Shown here: piece by piece, positions 1 to 11,773 of the stretch | How positions within the stretch are numbered: the stretch's first letter is position 1 | How the letters are laid out: each line of letters opens with the position of its first letter | DNA from: Rhexocercosporidium sp. MPI-PUGE-AT-0058 | Lineage: Eukaryota; Ascomycota; Leotiomycetes; Helotiales | Direction of reading: 5' to 3' | Assembly: GCA_020746875.1 (NCBI GenBank) | Contig: JAGTJL010000009.1 | Coordinates: 1,364,001-1,428,000 of the forward strand | DNA length: 64,000 nucleotides | Program-made: the position numbers and the translations under genes | Notes under the pieces: generated by a model | Databases searched by the model: none | What the model saw: only the letters and a program-made list of their open reading frames with translations | What the model was told of the DNA's origin: nothing

Positions 1-504
1 GCCATGCTACGCGGATACTGATTGTACTGTGAACGATTCAAATGAATCTTATAGATTGAGAATGATCTTGTGTAAAACAAACGATTGTTCCCAGCTGGAA
101 ATGACTCTCAATGGAACGTTTTCGCAAACCCGTGGGGAAAGCGGCAAATACTAGACGCCGCGCGTGCGAATGGAGCCTGCACATCCATCTCGTTTGTGTG
201 AGCTAACATGTTTGGCCTAAAGACTCTGCAACTGGTAACACTATTTTAAGCGAGGAGAACGAAAACGAGAGGGAAGAGACAATGGGTTTGCCACAAACGA
301 ACTTGCATTGTGTGACCCTCAGAGAGCCCAGAGGCGTTTGTTCAAAATCACGTGCGGACAAATCGATTCTCATCATGAAGAGCAGAGGAATGATATAATG
401 CAATTGCCAGCAGGGATGCTAATGCGGGTATCTCTTAACGTACAGGCGAAGGATGACCGAAGCAGTCTAAAAAAGACAATCAAGCCAGCACTTACTCAGG
501 AAAT
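1..504. other. Downstream flank of the alkaline phosphatase gene
   Basis: Probable 3' region of the minus-strand phosphatase gene plus unassigned sequence. The short frames here show no recognisable protein and are not called. Confidence 0.4.
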
Positions 505-2392
505 TTACCCATGGTGCGCCTGATAGTGATTCGCAGCCATTTCCATATCCCTTTCGCTCGGTATCCGTCCAGTCCAGCTATCTCCAGGAGTGTCTGACAC
601 GCCGAAAGTATCCAGCTTATCGACCAACTCATCCGTGATGGCCTTTACATCGACGTCAAGGTAGTGGCGGAGGAACTTTCCAATTTCGATATTCTCGTGG
701 TTTCCATGTAAAGCCTCCGATCCAGCAGTTCCGTAGATGTTCACATCAACAGCTGAATGCCCATGAGTAGACCAGCCAATCTGAGCCCGTCTACTGATCA
801 TATCTGCAAAGGTATAAACACTGAGTAGTGGGTTGTCAATAAGAAGTTGAAGTTCCTCCTTAGTCAGATCAGTGATTCCCAGACCTTTGCGGACTAGTTC
901 TTTGCTGATAAACTTTTCAAGCTTATCAGACTTTCCGTTCTGTATGATATGGTTGTTCAAACGTCCCGCGAGATACTCAGCAGAACTGGAGGCATTGGCA
1001 AGAACTTCTGGCAGCCACTTGTATTGCGGATACAAAGGGTGTAGTTCTGTCAAGCGTTAGCTAAAGCCCAAAGTCGGGTATCAGATTCTTACGCCTAGCA
1101 ACAGATAGACCACCTGTCTCGTGATCAGAAGTTGCCACCAGAATGCCATTATCGCCGGATCTTTCGAGGAATTCGATAACCGAGGCAAAAGCAGCATCGT
1201 AGGCCAGTACTTCGTTGACTTGTGCTGCGGGGTCATTTCCATGCCCGGCGTGGTCAATTCTGCTGCCCTCGATCATGAGAAAGAATCCCTTGTCGCTATC
1301 TGCAGTTGCATCTTCAAGCGCCTTCAATGCCGTTTGTGCCATCTCATTCAACGATGGATAAACGTCATTCTGGTTTCTTCGATCAATTTCAAATGGGATG
1401 TCTCTTTCGGCAAATAAACCCAACAGTGGAAGCTTTACATTTTTGCCAAGCTCCAATTTGTCGAAGTCCTTTCGACTGTCAATATAGTTCCAGCCGAATT
1501 TGTCTTGTGCCAATTTGGTGATGTCTCTGTCATCAGCTCTGCATCCACCTTCAGTTGTATTTGGCAAGAAGTGACATCGCCCACCGCCGAGCATCAGATC
1601 AACAACTAGCCTATTGTTAGATATTGTTCTCTTCCAACTAGAGGTTTCCAACTTACCCCGTCCAAGAGGGTGCTCCCCAACTTCTTGCTGGGCAATCAGA
1701 TCTTCCTCCAATCTGATGTTGACGTGAGCAGCAAAGCATGCCGGGGTGGCATCTGTGATATCTGTTGTCACAACCAATCCAGTCATGTAGCCGGCCTTCT
1801 TCGCAGCTTCTAATACAGTTCCGCAAGGTGTGTGGTCTGGCAGCATAGATATAGCTCCATTGTAGCTCTTCAATCCGCATGAGAAGGCCGTTGCACCGGC
1901 GGCAGAGTCCGTGACAAAACTACTCGTCGATCTGGTTCGGGAGGATCCGATGAAGTGCTGGTCAAGAACGAGTGTATCGTCAATAGGTAGGCCGTCTGAA
2001 CAGTCAGTAGATCCCCAGACACTGAAGGTTGAAGACTTACCGCGAAATTGTCGGAAACTACGGGTCATAGACAAACTCGCAGGGCCCATGCCATCCGATA
2101 CCATAAATATCAAGTTCCTCTTCCCAGCAGGTTTAGACGGCGCCTTGTGGTCAGAGCCATGCGAGACGCCTTGATGCTGTGTGAAGACCGCGAGGACAAT
2201 AACCGCAGCAGTAGCTACCAGAGCCCATGTAAACAATCCCACTTCTCTCCAAAACGATGCTCTACTCAGGGGAGATCCAGAGTCCTTCCGCTGGCCTCCT
2301 AGAAGTGCTGTATCTTCATCTGCGGCTCGTTCCTCGGAGTGTAGTGAAGAATCTCTTCTATTGTTCGCAAACAGAGGTTCGGCGGGCGCCAT
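505..2392 (-). CDS. PHO8: Vacuolar alkaline phosphatase, PHO8 type (4 exons)
   Basis: Repressible alkaline phosphatase of the vacuole membrane, a metal-dependent phosphomonoesterase. Exons in window coordinates: 2041-2392, 1657-1995, 1093-1605, 505-1046; the introns are 45-51 bp. Splicing at 1606 and 1047 restores the family segments PLGRVVDLMLGGGRCHF and VARQLHPLYPQY, giving 581 residues. The ATG at 2392 is followed by an acidic cytosolic tail, one membrane span (residues about 51-71) and the lumenal catalytic domain. Metal- and phosphate-site motifs are present: VSDGMGP (Asp100), TDSAAGATA with the nucleophilic Ser, HAGHGNDP and SDHETGG. The tail carries an acidic dileucine EDTALL (residues 26-31), the type of signal by which AP-3 sorts yeast Pho8 to the vacuole. 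The C-terminus ends shortly after NHYQAHHG; a further short 3' exon cannot be excluded because the stop overlaps a GTAA. Confidence 0.95.
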
Positions 2393-3382
2393 GGTGGGGT
2401 GGAACTACAAGGTCTGTAGTAGATGTGGCAAGTATGAAATCTAAGATTAAGAAATAGGTGAGAGATGTAAGGGAACCCTCTAGGAAATGAAATGGTTTCT
2501 CCGAGTCGGTCTCATTGCTCTAAGACATCGTTGACATGAGTCGCAGCTCATCACCGCCAAGCACTACCAAGCTACCTATCGGACGAAGATAAGAGGATCA
2601 CGAGCTGATAGCAGCAGACCCCTGAAGCCCTCTAGCATATGCTCGAGACGGTGGCTGGCTGGCTTGCAGTTCTCACATCCTCCTTTTGATCCATTTAGGT
2701 TGATGATTTGAAAGTATCACCTCCCGGTCCTATAATAGAAAGTCGCCTTAAGGTCTATGAGATCTAATTGAAGTTTCCCATGGCGTTTAATAATCCAAGA
2801 ATATTGAAATATTCGGATCTCAGCAAGGCATGTTTATGGCAGCTAGAGGCTCATGTAGACCTCCTACGCTCTTAAGGAACCAAGAGGTTTCACGGTCATG
2901 TAGACTGACTTAACTCGCGAAGAGGCAGGAAGGAAGGACCAGCGAAGTTCGAGTTTGAAGGAACTCATGGAGGGAACCCAAAGCCTTCGCGAGATTATGG
3001 CCAGAAAGAAACTTACGGGCCTATAATTCTATTTCCGAACCGATGAAGATGACAAGAACAAGTAGAGAGGTTACCTGAACCATACTCAACTGGGATGCCC
3101 GAGGCAATTGAACGTTTTGCTATACGAAGGAAAGCAAAGTCCTATGACAGTTATGCTTGGTCTTCCACTACTCATGAGTGCATCATTCCGTTCTCACAGC
3201 GTACACTTGTCCAGGAAATGCCTCAGTCACGGAAAAAGTTTCATAGAAAGAAGAATCGTATGTCGTGCAATCAAGTCTCCATAATTCGAGGAAGTCCTGA
3301 GAGAGGTACAGCTAATACCGGCTGATTCCATGCAAGCCTGCCCAATCGAACACCCAAAGCAACCGCATCAATATCCCACCCC
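2393..3382. other. Intergenic: phosphatase promoter and L34 3' flank
   Basis: Promoter side of the phosphatase gene (near 2400) and the 3' flank of L34 (near 3380). No coding frame in it resembles a protein I recognise. Confidence 0.5.
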
Positions 3383-4195
3383 TTAACGCTTCTTTTGTTG
3401 AGACTCCTTGAGAACCTTCTTGACGATCTTTTGCTCCTCAATCAAGAACGCTCGGACGATACGGTCACGGACACAGTTGGCACATCTCGATCCTCCGTAT
3501 GCGCGCTGGACGGTCTTCTTTGGGCGGGAGATCTGGGAGTATTCGCGGGGTCGGAGAGCTGGGATCTGTTGGGGAAAAGGTTAGCCTCTTGTATCCTCCT
3601 GCTGGCTTCTAAACCCCAAGTCCATAGTCCCTCGCCAGTCGTCAAAGGCACCACTGGGTACATGTAGTGTCTTGAAGACCGTAGGAGCGCCAATGAAGGG
3701 TTTCGATGAAGGTGAGGTCGCCAAGCAGCTCCTATCCTCAATATAGTCCATTACTCGGTTCCAGCCCAAATCCATCCACTTCGGAGTATGCGCATTCTGG
3801 ATCACTTACACCTGGCAACTTGATACCGCAATCACCGCACTTGGGCGCTGTACCGGCCTTAAATTGATGTTAGCCTCATTCATCTCACGCCCATGCAAAG
3901 GGATGTCCTCGTGGAGCGAGTCTCAATGCATCCGGAAAGAACATTGGCTTACCTTCTTGATGTGCAAATATCTCAAGCTTCCTCCAGGAGTCTTGACAAC
4001 GCGAACCTTGTTGGACTTTGTGTTGTATCTGCGAGAAAAGGTCGTTAGAGAAGTTCTTCAACGATGTTGAATGTGCGCCAGGGAGTTCCAGTGCGCGTGA
4101 AAGGTGACGCAGGGTTTATTTTCCGGTCGAAAGTATCGAAACCTGGCGGAGACTTACGGGTTGCGACGTCTGTATGTCAATCTGTTGGACGCCAT
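3383..4195 (-). CDS. RPL34: 60S ribosomal protein L34 (eL34; 4 exons)
   Basis: Structural protein of the large cytosolic ribosomal subunit. Exons: 4158-4195, 3953-4028, 3810-3857, 3383-3565; introns of 129, 95 and 244 bp. The spliced product is 114 residues. It begins [20 protein letters not shown], continues through [14 protein letters not shown], the CGDCG cysteine pair and [16 protein letters not shown], and ends in a basic KESQQKKR tail, all typical of eL34. The two CxxC pairs (CGDC and CANC) are intact. Many introns in a very short ORF is usual for ribosomal-protein genes of filamentous fungi. It is divergent from PRP8. No alternative identity is plausible. Confidence 0.95.
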
Positions 4196-4527
4196 CTTTG
4201 CTGAGTGTCGAGCGGATGTCGAGTTGGTCGATTAATTGTCGTGAGGTTCTGCAAAAGTTTTGGAAATTTGATCAGTGTGAAGGTCGGAAAAGTGCGGTCT
4301 GCCATTGGACGACGAAGCGGAGGTGCTCGGACCATCCGCTAGGCTAAGCTCAGCTCTAGCGCAATATCAAGATCGAAAAAAATACGCTAACGACAAGGTC
4401 GCGACAAAGTTTGAGAGGCTGATCGTGCTGGCTACGAAAGTCACCAAAACATCATCAAGAGATTTGGAATCTCGACGCAAGTCACAATCGCATTACAAGG
4501 AGATTGGGCATCTCGACATCGACTAGC
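4196..4527. promoter_or_regulatory. Divergent RPL34/PRP8 promoter region
   Basis: Only 332 bp separate the two divergent start codons, so both 5' leaders and promoters must fit here. The frame upstream of the PRP8 ATG is open from a TTG at 4504 but has no ATG before 4528. Confidence 0.6.
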
Positions 4528-7500
4528 ATGTCGTCGTCCATCCCACCACCTCCTCCTCCGGGATGGGGTTCTGGTCCTCCTTCGATGTTGGGTGCACCTC
4601 CACCGGGTACCGCGCCACCTGGTTATCGACCACCTGCCGATGCTCGTACAGCGAAGTTCGCACAAAAGAAGAAGGAATGGCTACGAACTCAGCGAAACCG
4701 ATTCGGAGAGAAGAGAAAGGGAGGCTTCGTCGAGACGCAGAAGGCGGATATGCCCCCAGAGCATCTGCGGAAGATCGTGAAGGACATTGGAGATGTTTCA
4801 CAGAAAAAGTTCAGCAGCGACAAGCGCAGTTATCTTGGAGCTCTGAAGTACATGCCTCACGCGGTTATGAAGTTGTTGGAGAACATGCCGATGCCTTGGG
4901 AGTCTGCGAGGGAGGTGAAGGTGCTATATCACGTCAACGGATGCCTGACATTGGTCAACGAGATCCCTCGAGTGATTGAACCAGTCTTCCACGCCCAATG
5001 GGCTACGATGTGGGTGTGTATGAGAAGAGAAAAGAGCGACAGAAGACATTTCAAGCGCATGCGATTCCCACCTTTCGACGATGAAGAACCACCTCTTTCG
5101 TGGTCGGAGAATATCGAAGATGTCGAACCCTTGGAACCCATCCAAATGGAGCTGGATGAGACCGAAGATGGTGCAGTTTTTGAGTGGTTTTACGAAAATC
5201 GACCCCTTCTCGACACCCCGCACGTCAATGGCCCCAGTTACAAGGAGTGGAACCTCACATTACCACAGATGGCGACACTCTATCGACTAAGTCACCAGCT
5301 TTTGAGTGATCTTGTCGACAAGAACTATTTTCACATGTTCGAGCTCAATAGTTTCCTCACAGCGAAGGCGCTTAATGTTGCCATTCCTGGAGGTCCACGA
5401 TTTGAGCCACTGTACAAAGACGTTGATCCAAACGACGAGGATTTTGGAGAGTTCAACGCAATCGATCGAATTATTTTCCGCGCGCCTATCCGAACAGAAT
5501 ACCGGGTGGCATTCCCTTTCTTGTACAACTCTCTCCCACGAAGCGTCAAGCTATCCTGGTTTTCGCATCCTCAGATAGTTTATGTTCGCGCTGAAGACCC
5601 GTCTCTACCAGCTTTCTATTTCGATCCCGTGATCAATCCGATTTCCTCCAGATCGGTCGCGCCCAAAAACTTGACGGTTAGCCACGAGGACGAGATATTT
5701 GGTCAAGGTCGCAATGAGGAGCCCGAGGAGGAAGGTTTCGTGCTTCCAGAGGATGTTGAGCCATTCTTGGCGGACGAGGAACTTTATACCAGTGAAACCG
5801 CTTCTGCGATCGCTCTTTGGTGGGCACCTTTCCCATTTAACCGAAGATCCGGTCGCATGGTTAGAGCACAGGATGTGCCACTCGTTAAACAATGGTATTT
5901 GGAGCATTGTCCACAAGGCCAGCCCGTCAAGGTCCGAGTGTCCTACCAAAAGCTTCTGAAGACATTTGTCCTGAATGAGCTGCATAAGAAGAAGCCTAAA
6001 GCCCAGAACAAGCAAAGCTTGATGAAGTCACTGAAGCAAACCAAGTTTTTTCAACAAACCACCATCGACTGGGTTGAAGCTGGTCTTCAAGTCTGCCGGC
6101 AAGGCTTCAATATGCTCAACCTCCTGATCCATCGCAAAAACTTGACATACTTGCATCTGGACTATAACTTCAATCTCAAGCCAGTCAAGACTCTGACGAC
6201 TAAAGAACGAAAGAAGTCCAGATTTGGAAACGCTTTCCATCTTATGCGCGAGATCCTCAAGCTGACAAAGTTAATTGTTGACGCTCAAGTGCAATACCGA
6301 CTCGGCAACATTGATGCCTTCCAGCTTGCGGATGGTATCTTGTATGCATTCAATCACGTTGGTCAACTGACTGGAATGTACCGTTACAAGTACAAGCTCA
6401 TGCACCAAATTCGATCTTGTAAGGATTTGAAGCATTTAATATATTACAGATTCAACTCTGGGCCAGTCGGAAAGGGTCCTGGATGTGGTTTCTGGGCCCC
6501 TGCTTGGAGAGTTTGGCTATTCTTCATGCGCGGAATTATCCCACTGCTCGAGAGATGGCTCGGTAACCTCCTGTCCCGTCAATTTGAAGGTAGACACAGC
6601 AAAGGAGTTGCAAAGACTGTAACCAAGCAGCGGGTTGAATCGCATTTCGATCTCGAGCTTCGCGCTTCAGTCATGGCTGATCTCATGGACATGATGCCTG
6701 AAGGCATCAAGCAGAACAAAGTTAACACTGTCCTGCAACATCTTTCCGAGGCCTGGAGATGCTGGAAGAGTAATATCCCTTGGAAGGTGCCTGGTCTCCC
6801 TGCACCCATCGAGAACATCATTCTCCGTTACGTCAAGGCCAAGGCGGACTGGTGGATTTCAGTAGCACATTACAACAGAGAACGTATCCGTCGTGGTGCT
6901 ACTGTTGACAAGACCGTAGCTAAGAAGAACTTGGGACGCTTGACCCGACTATGGTTGAAGGCCGAGCAAGAGCGACAGCACAACTATATGAAGGACGGTC
7001 CTTATGTGTCTTCCGAGGAAGCCGTGGCGATTTACACCACCACAGTCCATTGGCTTGAGTCTCGGAAGTTCTCGCCTATTCCATTCCCTAGCGTTTCCTA
7101 TAAGCACGACACAAAGATTCTCATTCTTGCGCTAGAGCGTCTCCGGGAAGCATACTCAGTAAAGGGTAGACTGAACCAGAGCCAACGTGAGGAACTTGCT
7201 CTGATTGAGCAAGCTTACGATAGTCCTGGAACGACCTTGGAGCGGATCAAACGTTTCCTCCTTACCCAGAGAGCTTTCAAGGAAGTTGGCATCGACATGA
7301 ACGACAATTACAGCACAATCAACCCTGTGTATGACATTGAACCAGTTGAGAAGATCAGCGATGCCTATCTCGATCAATACCTCTGGTATCAGGCAGATCA
7401 ACGCCATTTGTTTCCTGCATGGATCAAGCCATCTGACTCGGAAGTCCCTCCTTTGCTCACCTACAAGTGGGCTCAGGGCATCAATAACTTGGACAAGGTC

Positions 7501-10500
7501 TGGGAAACCGCGGACGGAGAGTGTAACGTGATGATTGAGACACAGCTTTCCAAGGTCTACGAGAAGATTGATTTGACTCTTCTGAACCGTCTCCTGAGAT
7601 TGATCATGGATCACAATTTGGCTGATTACATCTCCTCGAAGAACAACGTGCAGCTTACATACAAGGACATGAATCACGTCAATAGTTATGGTATGATCCG
7701 TGGTCTTCAGTTCTCGGCCTTTGTCTTCCAATACTATGGACTGGTTCTCGACCTCCTGTTGTTAGGTCTTCAACGCGCAAGCGAAATTGCGGGACCACCA
7801 CAAAGCCCGAACGACTTTCTTCAATTCCGAGATCGTGAGACCGAGACAAGACACCCGATCCGACTCTATACCAGATACATTGATCGTATCTGGGTGTTCT
7901 TCCGCTTCACAGCTGATGAGTCCCGGGACCTGATCCAACGTTTCTTGACCGAGCAGCCAGATCCAAATTTTGAAAACGTCATTGGATACCGAAACAAGAA
8001 GTGCTGGCCGAGAGACTCCCGGATGCGTCTTATGCGACACGATGTCAACCTAGGTCGTGCAGTTTTCTGGGACATGAAGAACAGACTGCCAAGATCAATC
8101 ACCACGATTGAATGGGACGACACGTTCGCCAGCGTGTACAGCAGAGACAACCCCAATCTTCTGTTCTCTATGTGTGGATTTGAAGTCCGCATCCTACCAA
8201 AGATCCGTAACCAGAACGATGAATTCCCTGTCAAGGACAGTGTCTGGTCATTGGTAGACAATACTAGCAAGGAGAGAACAGCCCATGCATTCCTCCAGGT
8301 CACCGAGGAAGACATTGCCAAGTTCAATAACCGTATTCGACAAATTCTGATGTCTTCGGGATCCACCACCTTCACCAAGATTGCCAACAAATGGAACACC
8401 AGTTTGATCGCGCTCTTCACGTACTACCGTGAAGCAGCTGTCTCTACAGTCCACCTTCTCGATACCATTGTTAAGTGCGAGACCAAGATCCAGACCCGTG
8501 TCAAGATTGGATTGAACTCAAAGATGCCTTCTCGTTTCCCTCCAGCTGTCTTCTACACACCCAAGGAGCTTGGTGGTTTGGGTATGATCTCTGGCTCCCA
8601 CATCTTGATCCCAACTAGTGATAAACGCTGGTCGAAGCAGACGGATGTCGGCGTCACTCATTACCGTGCTGGTATGACCCATGATGAGGAGACTCTGATT
8701 CCGAACATTTTCAGATATATCATCCCTTGGGAGGCTGAGTTCATTGACTCCCAGCGAGTGTGGACTGAATATTCTCAGAAGCGTCTTGAGGCCAATCAAC
8801 AAAACCGAAGACTTACGCTTGAGGATCTCGAGGACAGTTGGGACCGTGGTCTACCACGTATCAATACCCTCTTCCAGAAGGACAGGAGTACGTTGAGTTT
8901 CGATAAGGGTTTCCGAGCACGAACCGAATTCAAGACGTACCAGTTGATGAAGAGTAATCCTTTCTGGTGGACAAGTCAGCGACATGATGGTAAACTCTGG
9001 AACTTAAACGCCTACCGCACGGGTAAGTTTTCATTTCAATCTCACATAAATCAGTACTGACATACAATTAGATGTTATCCAGTCGCTTGGAGGCGTGGAA
9101 ACGATTCTTGAGCACACCTTGTTCAAGGCAACCGCGTTCCCCTCTTGGGAAGGTCTTTTCTGGGAAAAAGCTAGTGGTTTCGAAGAGTAAACCCCTCAAA
9201 GTCACAGCTCACTTTCAGGACATTTACTAATTGGTTTGGGCAGGTCAATGAAGTTCAAGAAGCTCACCAATGCCCAGAGATCCGGTTTGAACCAGATTCC
9301 CAACCGTCGTTTCACTCTCTGGTGGTCTCCCACTATCAATAGAGCCAACGTTTATGTCGGATTCCAGGTTCAACTCGATCTGACTGGTATATTTTTGCAC
9401 GGGAAAATACCCACGCTAGTCAGGCTCCTTCCCAAATTCTTCGTGATAAATTGCTAACTCTCTACTTAGAAAATTTCATTGATCCAGATCTTCCGTGCTC
9501 ATTTGTGGCAAAAGATCCACGAGTCTGTGGTTATGGACTTGTGTCAAGTATTCGATCAAGAACTGGAGCAGTTGGGTATCGAGACTGTCCAGAAAGAGAC
9601 AATTCATCCCAGAAAGTCGTACAAGATGAACAGCTCTTGTGCCGACATCCTCTTGTTCGCCAGTCACAAATGGAACGTCACTCGACCATCTATCCTCTTC
9701 GATACCAAAGATGTCATTGAGCCGACGACTACCAACAAATTTTGGGTGGATGTACAACTGAGATACGGAGATTACGATTCTCACGACATCGAACGATACG
9801 TCCGTGCCAAGTATCTTGATTATACGACAGATTCAATGAGCATATACCCATCCGCTACAGGTCTCATGATCGGTATTGATCTCGCATACAATCTCTACTC
9901 TGCTTATGGACAGTATTTCCCTGGTCTGAAGACACTTGTCCAGCAGGCTATGGCCAAGATCATGAAGGCAAACCCGGCTTTGTATGTTCTTCGAGAGCGT
10001 ATTCGGAAGGGTCTTCAGCTGTATGCATCCGAGAGTAACCAGGAGTTCTTGAACTCACAAAACTACTCGGAGCTTTTCAGCAACCAGATCCAGCTGTTTA
10101 TTGACGACACTAATGTTTACCGTGTCACGATCCACAAGACTTTTGAGGGTAATTTGACGACCAAGCCCATCAATGGTGCCATCTTCATCTTCAACCCACG
10201 TACTGGTCAACTCTTCCTCAAGATCATCCACACCAGTGTTTGGGCTGGACAGAAACGTCTTGGACAATTGGCGAAGTGGAAGACTGCAGAAGAAGTGGCG
10301 GCTCTCATCAGATCTTTGCCTGTTGAAGAACAGCCAAAGCAGCTGATTGTCACTCGAAAGGGTCTTCTCGATCCACTTGAGGTCCATTTGCTCGATTTCC
10401 CGAATATCTCTATCCGTGCATCCGAACTTCAATTGCCTTTCCAGGCCGCCATGAAGGTTGAGAAGCTTGGTGATATGATTCTCCGAGCCACTGAGCCCCA

Positions 10501-11773
10501 GATGGTGTTGTTCAACTTATACGATGAGTGGTTGAAGTCCATCTCATCGTACACAGCATTCTCACGTCTAGTGTTGATTCTTCGTGCTCTGCATGTCAAC
10601 CAAGACAAGACCAAGTTACTGCTGAGACCAGACAAGACGGTTATCACCCAGGAGCACCACATCTGGCCATCGCTGTCGGATGAAGACTGGATCAAGGTTG
10701 AGACGCAATTACGTGATCTCATCCTGAATGATTATGGCAAGAAGAACAACGTTAACACATCAAGTTTGACGATGAGCGAAGTGCGAGACATCATCCTTGG
10801 AATGGAAATCAGTGCACCGTCAATGCAACGGCAACAAGCAGCGGAGATTGAGAAGCAGCAAGCGGAGCAAAAGCAGCTCACCGCCGTCACTACAAAGACC
10901 CAAAACGTCCACGGTGAGGACATTATTGTTACCACGACGTCCCAATTCGAGCAGCAGACCTTTGCATCAAAGACGGAGTGGAGAACTCGTGCCATTGCAA
11001 CATCCAATCTTAGGACTCGAGCCAACAATATCTACATCTCGTCTGATGACATCAAGGAAGATGATCACTTCACGTATATCATGCCGAAGAACGTCCTCAA
11101 ACGCTTCATCACAATCGCTGATCTACGTGTGCAAGTCGCTGGGTATCTGTACGGATCGTCACCTCCCGATAATGATCAAGTTAAGGAGATCCGATGCATT
11201 GTCATGGTTCCACAAATCGGAAGCACACGCGACGTCCAACTGCCCCAGCAACTTCCTCAGCATGAATACCTTGAGAATTTGGAGCCTCTGGGAATCATCC
11301 ACACCGTCTCCGGAAACGAGCCGCCATACATGACCGCCATGGATGTCACTCAACATGCTCGCTTGATGAATGCACACAGCTCGTGGGATAAGAAGACCAT
11401 CAGTATGACCGTTTCGTTCACTCCTGGAAGTGTATCTCTCTCGTCGTGGGCTCTCACTCCCCAAGGATACAAATGGGGTGCCGAGAACAAAGACATGGGC
11501 AGCGATCAGCCTCAAGGATTCAGCACGAGCATGGGAGAGAAGTGTCAGCTGCTTCTGAGTGATAAGATCCGAGGTTACTTCCTGGTGCCTGAGAATAACT
11601 CGTGGAATTATAGCTTCATGGGGGCCGTATTCGGGAGAATCGAGAAGAAGCCGGTGCATGTGAAGATTGACACTCCGCTGCCCTTCTACAATGGCCAGCA
11701 TCGACCACTTCATTTCCAGAACTTTGCCGAGATGGAGGACCTCTGGGCCGATCATGATGACAACTTCGCATAG
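4528..11773 (+). CDS. PRP8: Pre-mRNA-splicing factor 8, U5 snRNP core protein (4 exons)
   Basis: Scaffold of the spliceosome catalytic centre, in the nucleus. Exons: 4528-9022, 9072-9186, 9244-9418, 9470-11773. The splices keep frame and recreate conserved text (for example [14 protein letters not shown] and [15 protein letters not shown]). The product is 2,362 residues, the normal length. A Pro-rich start ([16 protein letters not shown]) is followed, by family analogy, by PRO8NT (about 60-210), PROCN (390-800), RRM_4 (about 980-1075), U5- and U6-snRNA-binding regions (1210-1600), the RNase H-like domain IV (about 1760-1990) and the C-terminal MPN/JAB domain ([15 protein letters not shown]), which regulates Brr2. 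The third donor is GTCAGG, otherwise the introns are ordinary. There is no intein insertion. The ATG at 4528 was preferred to the non-ATG extension at 4504. Confidence 0.98.

Noticed and set aside
4504..4527. N-terminal extension of PRP8 by eight codons
   Set aside because: It begins with TTG, not ATG. The ATG at 4528 gives the usual Pro-rich Prp8 start.
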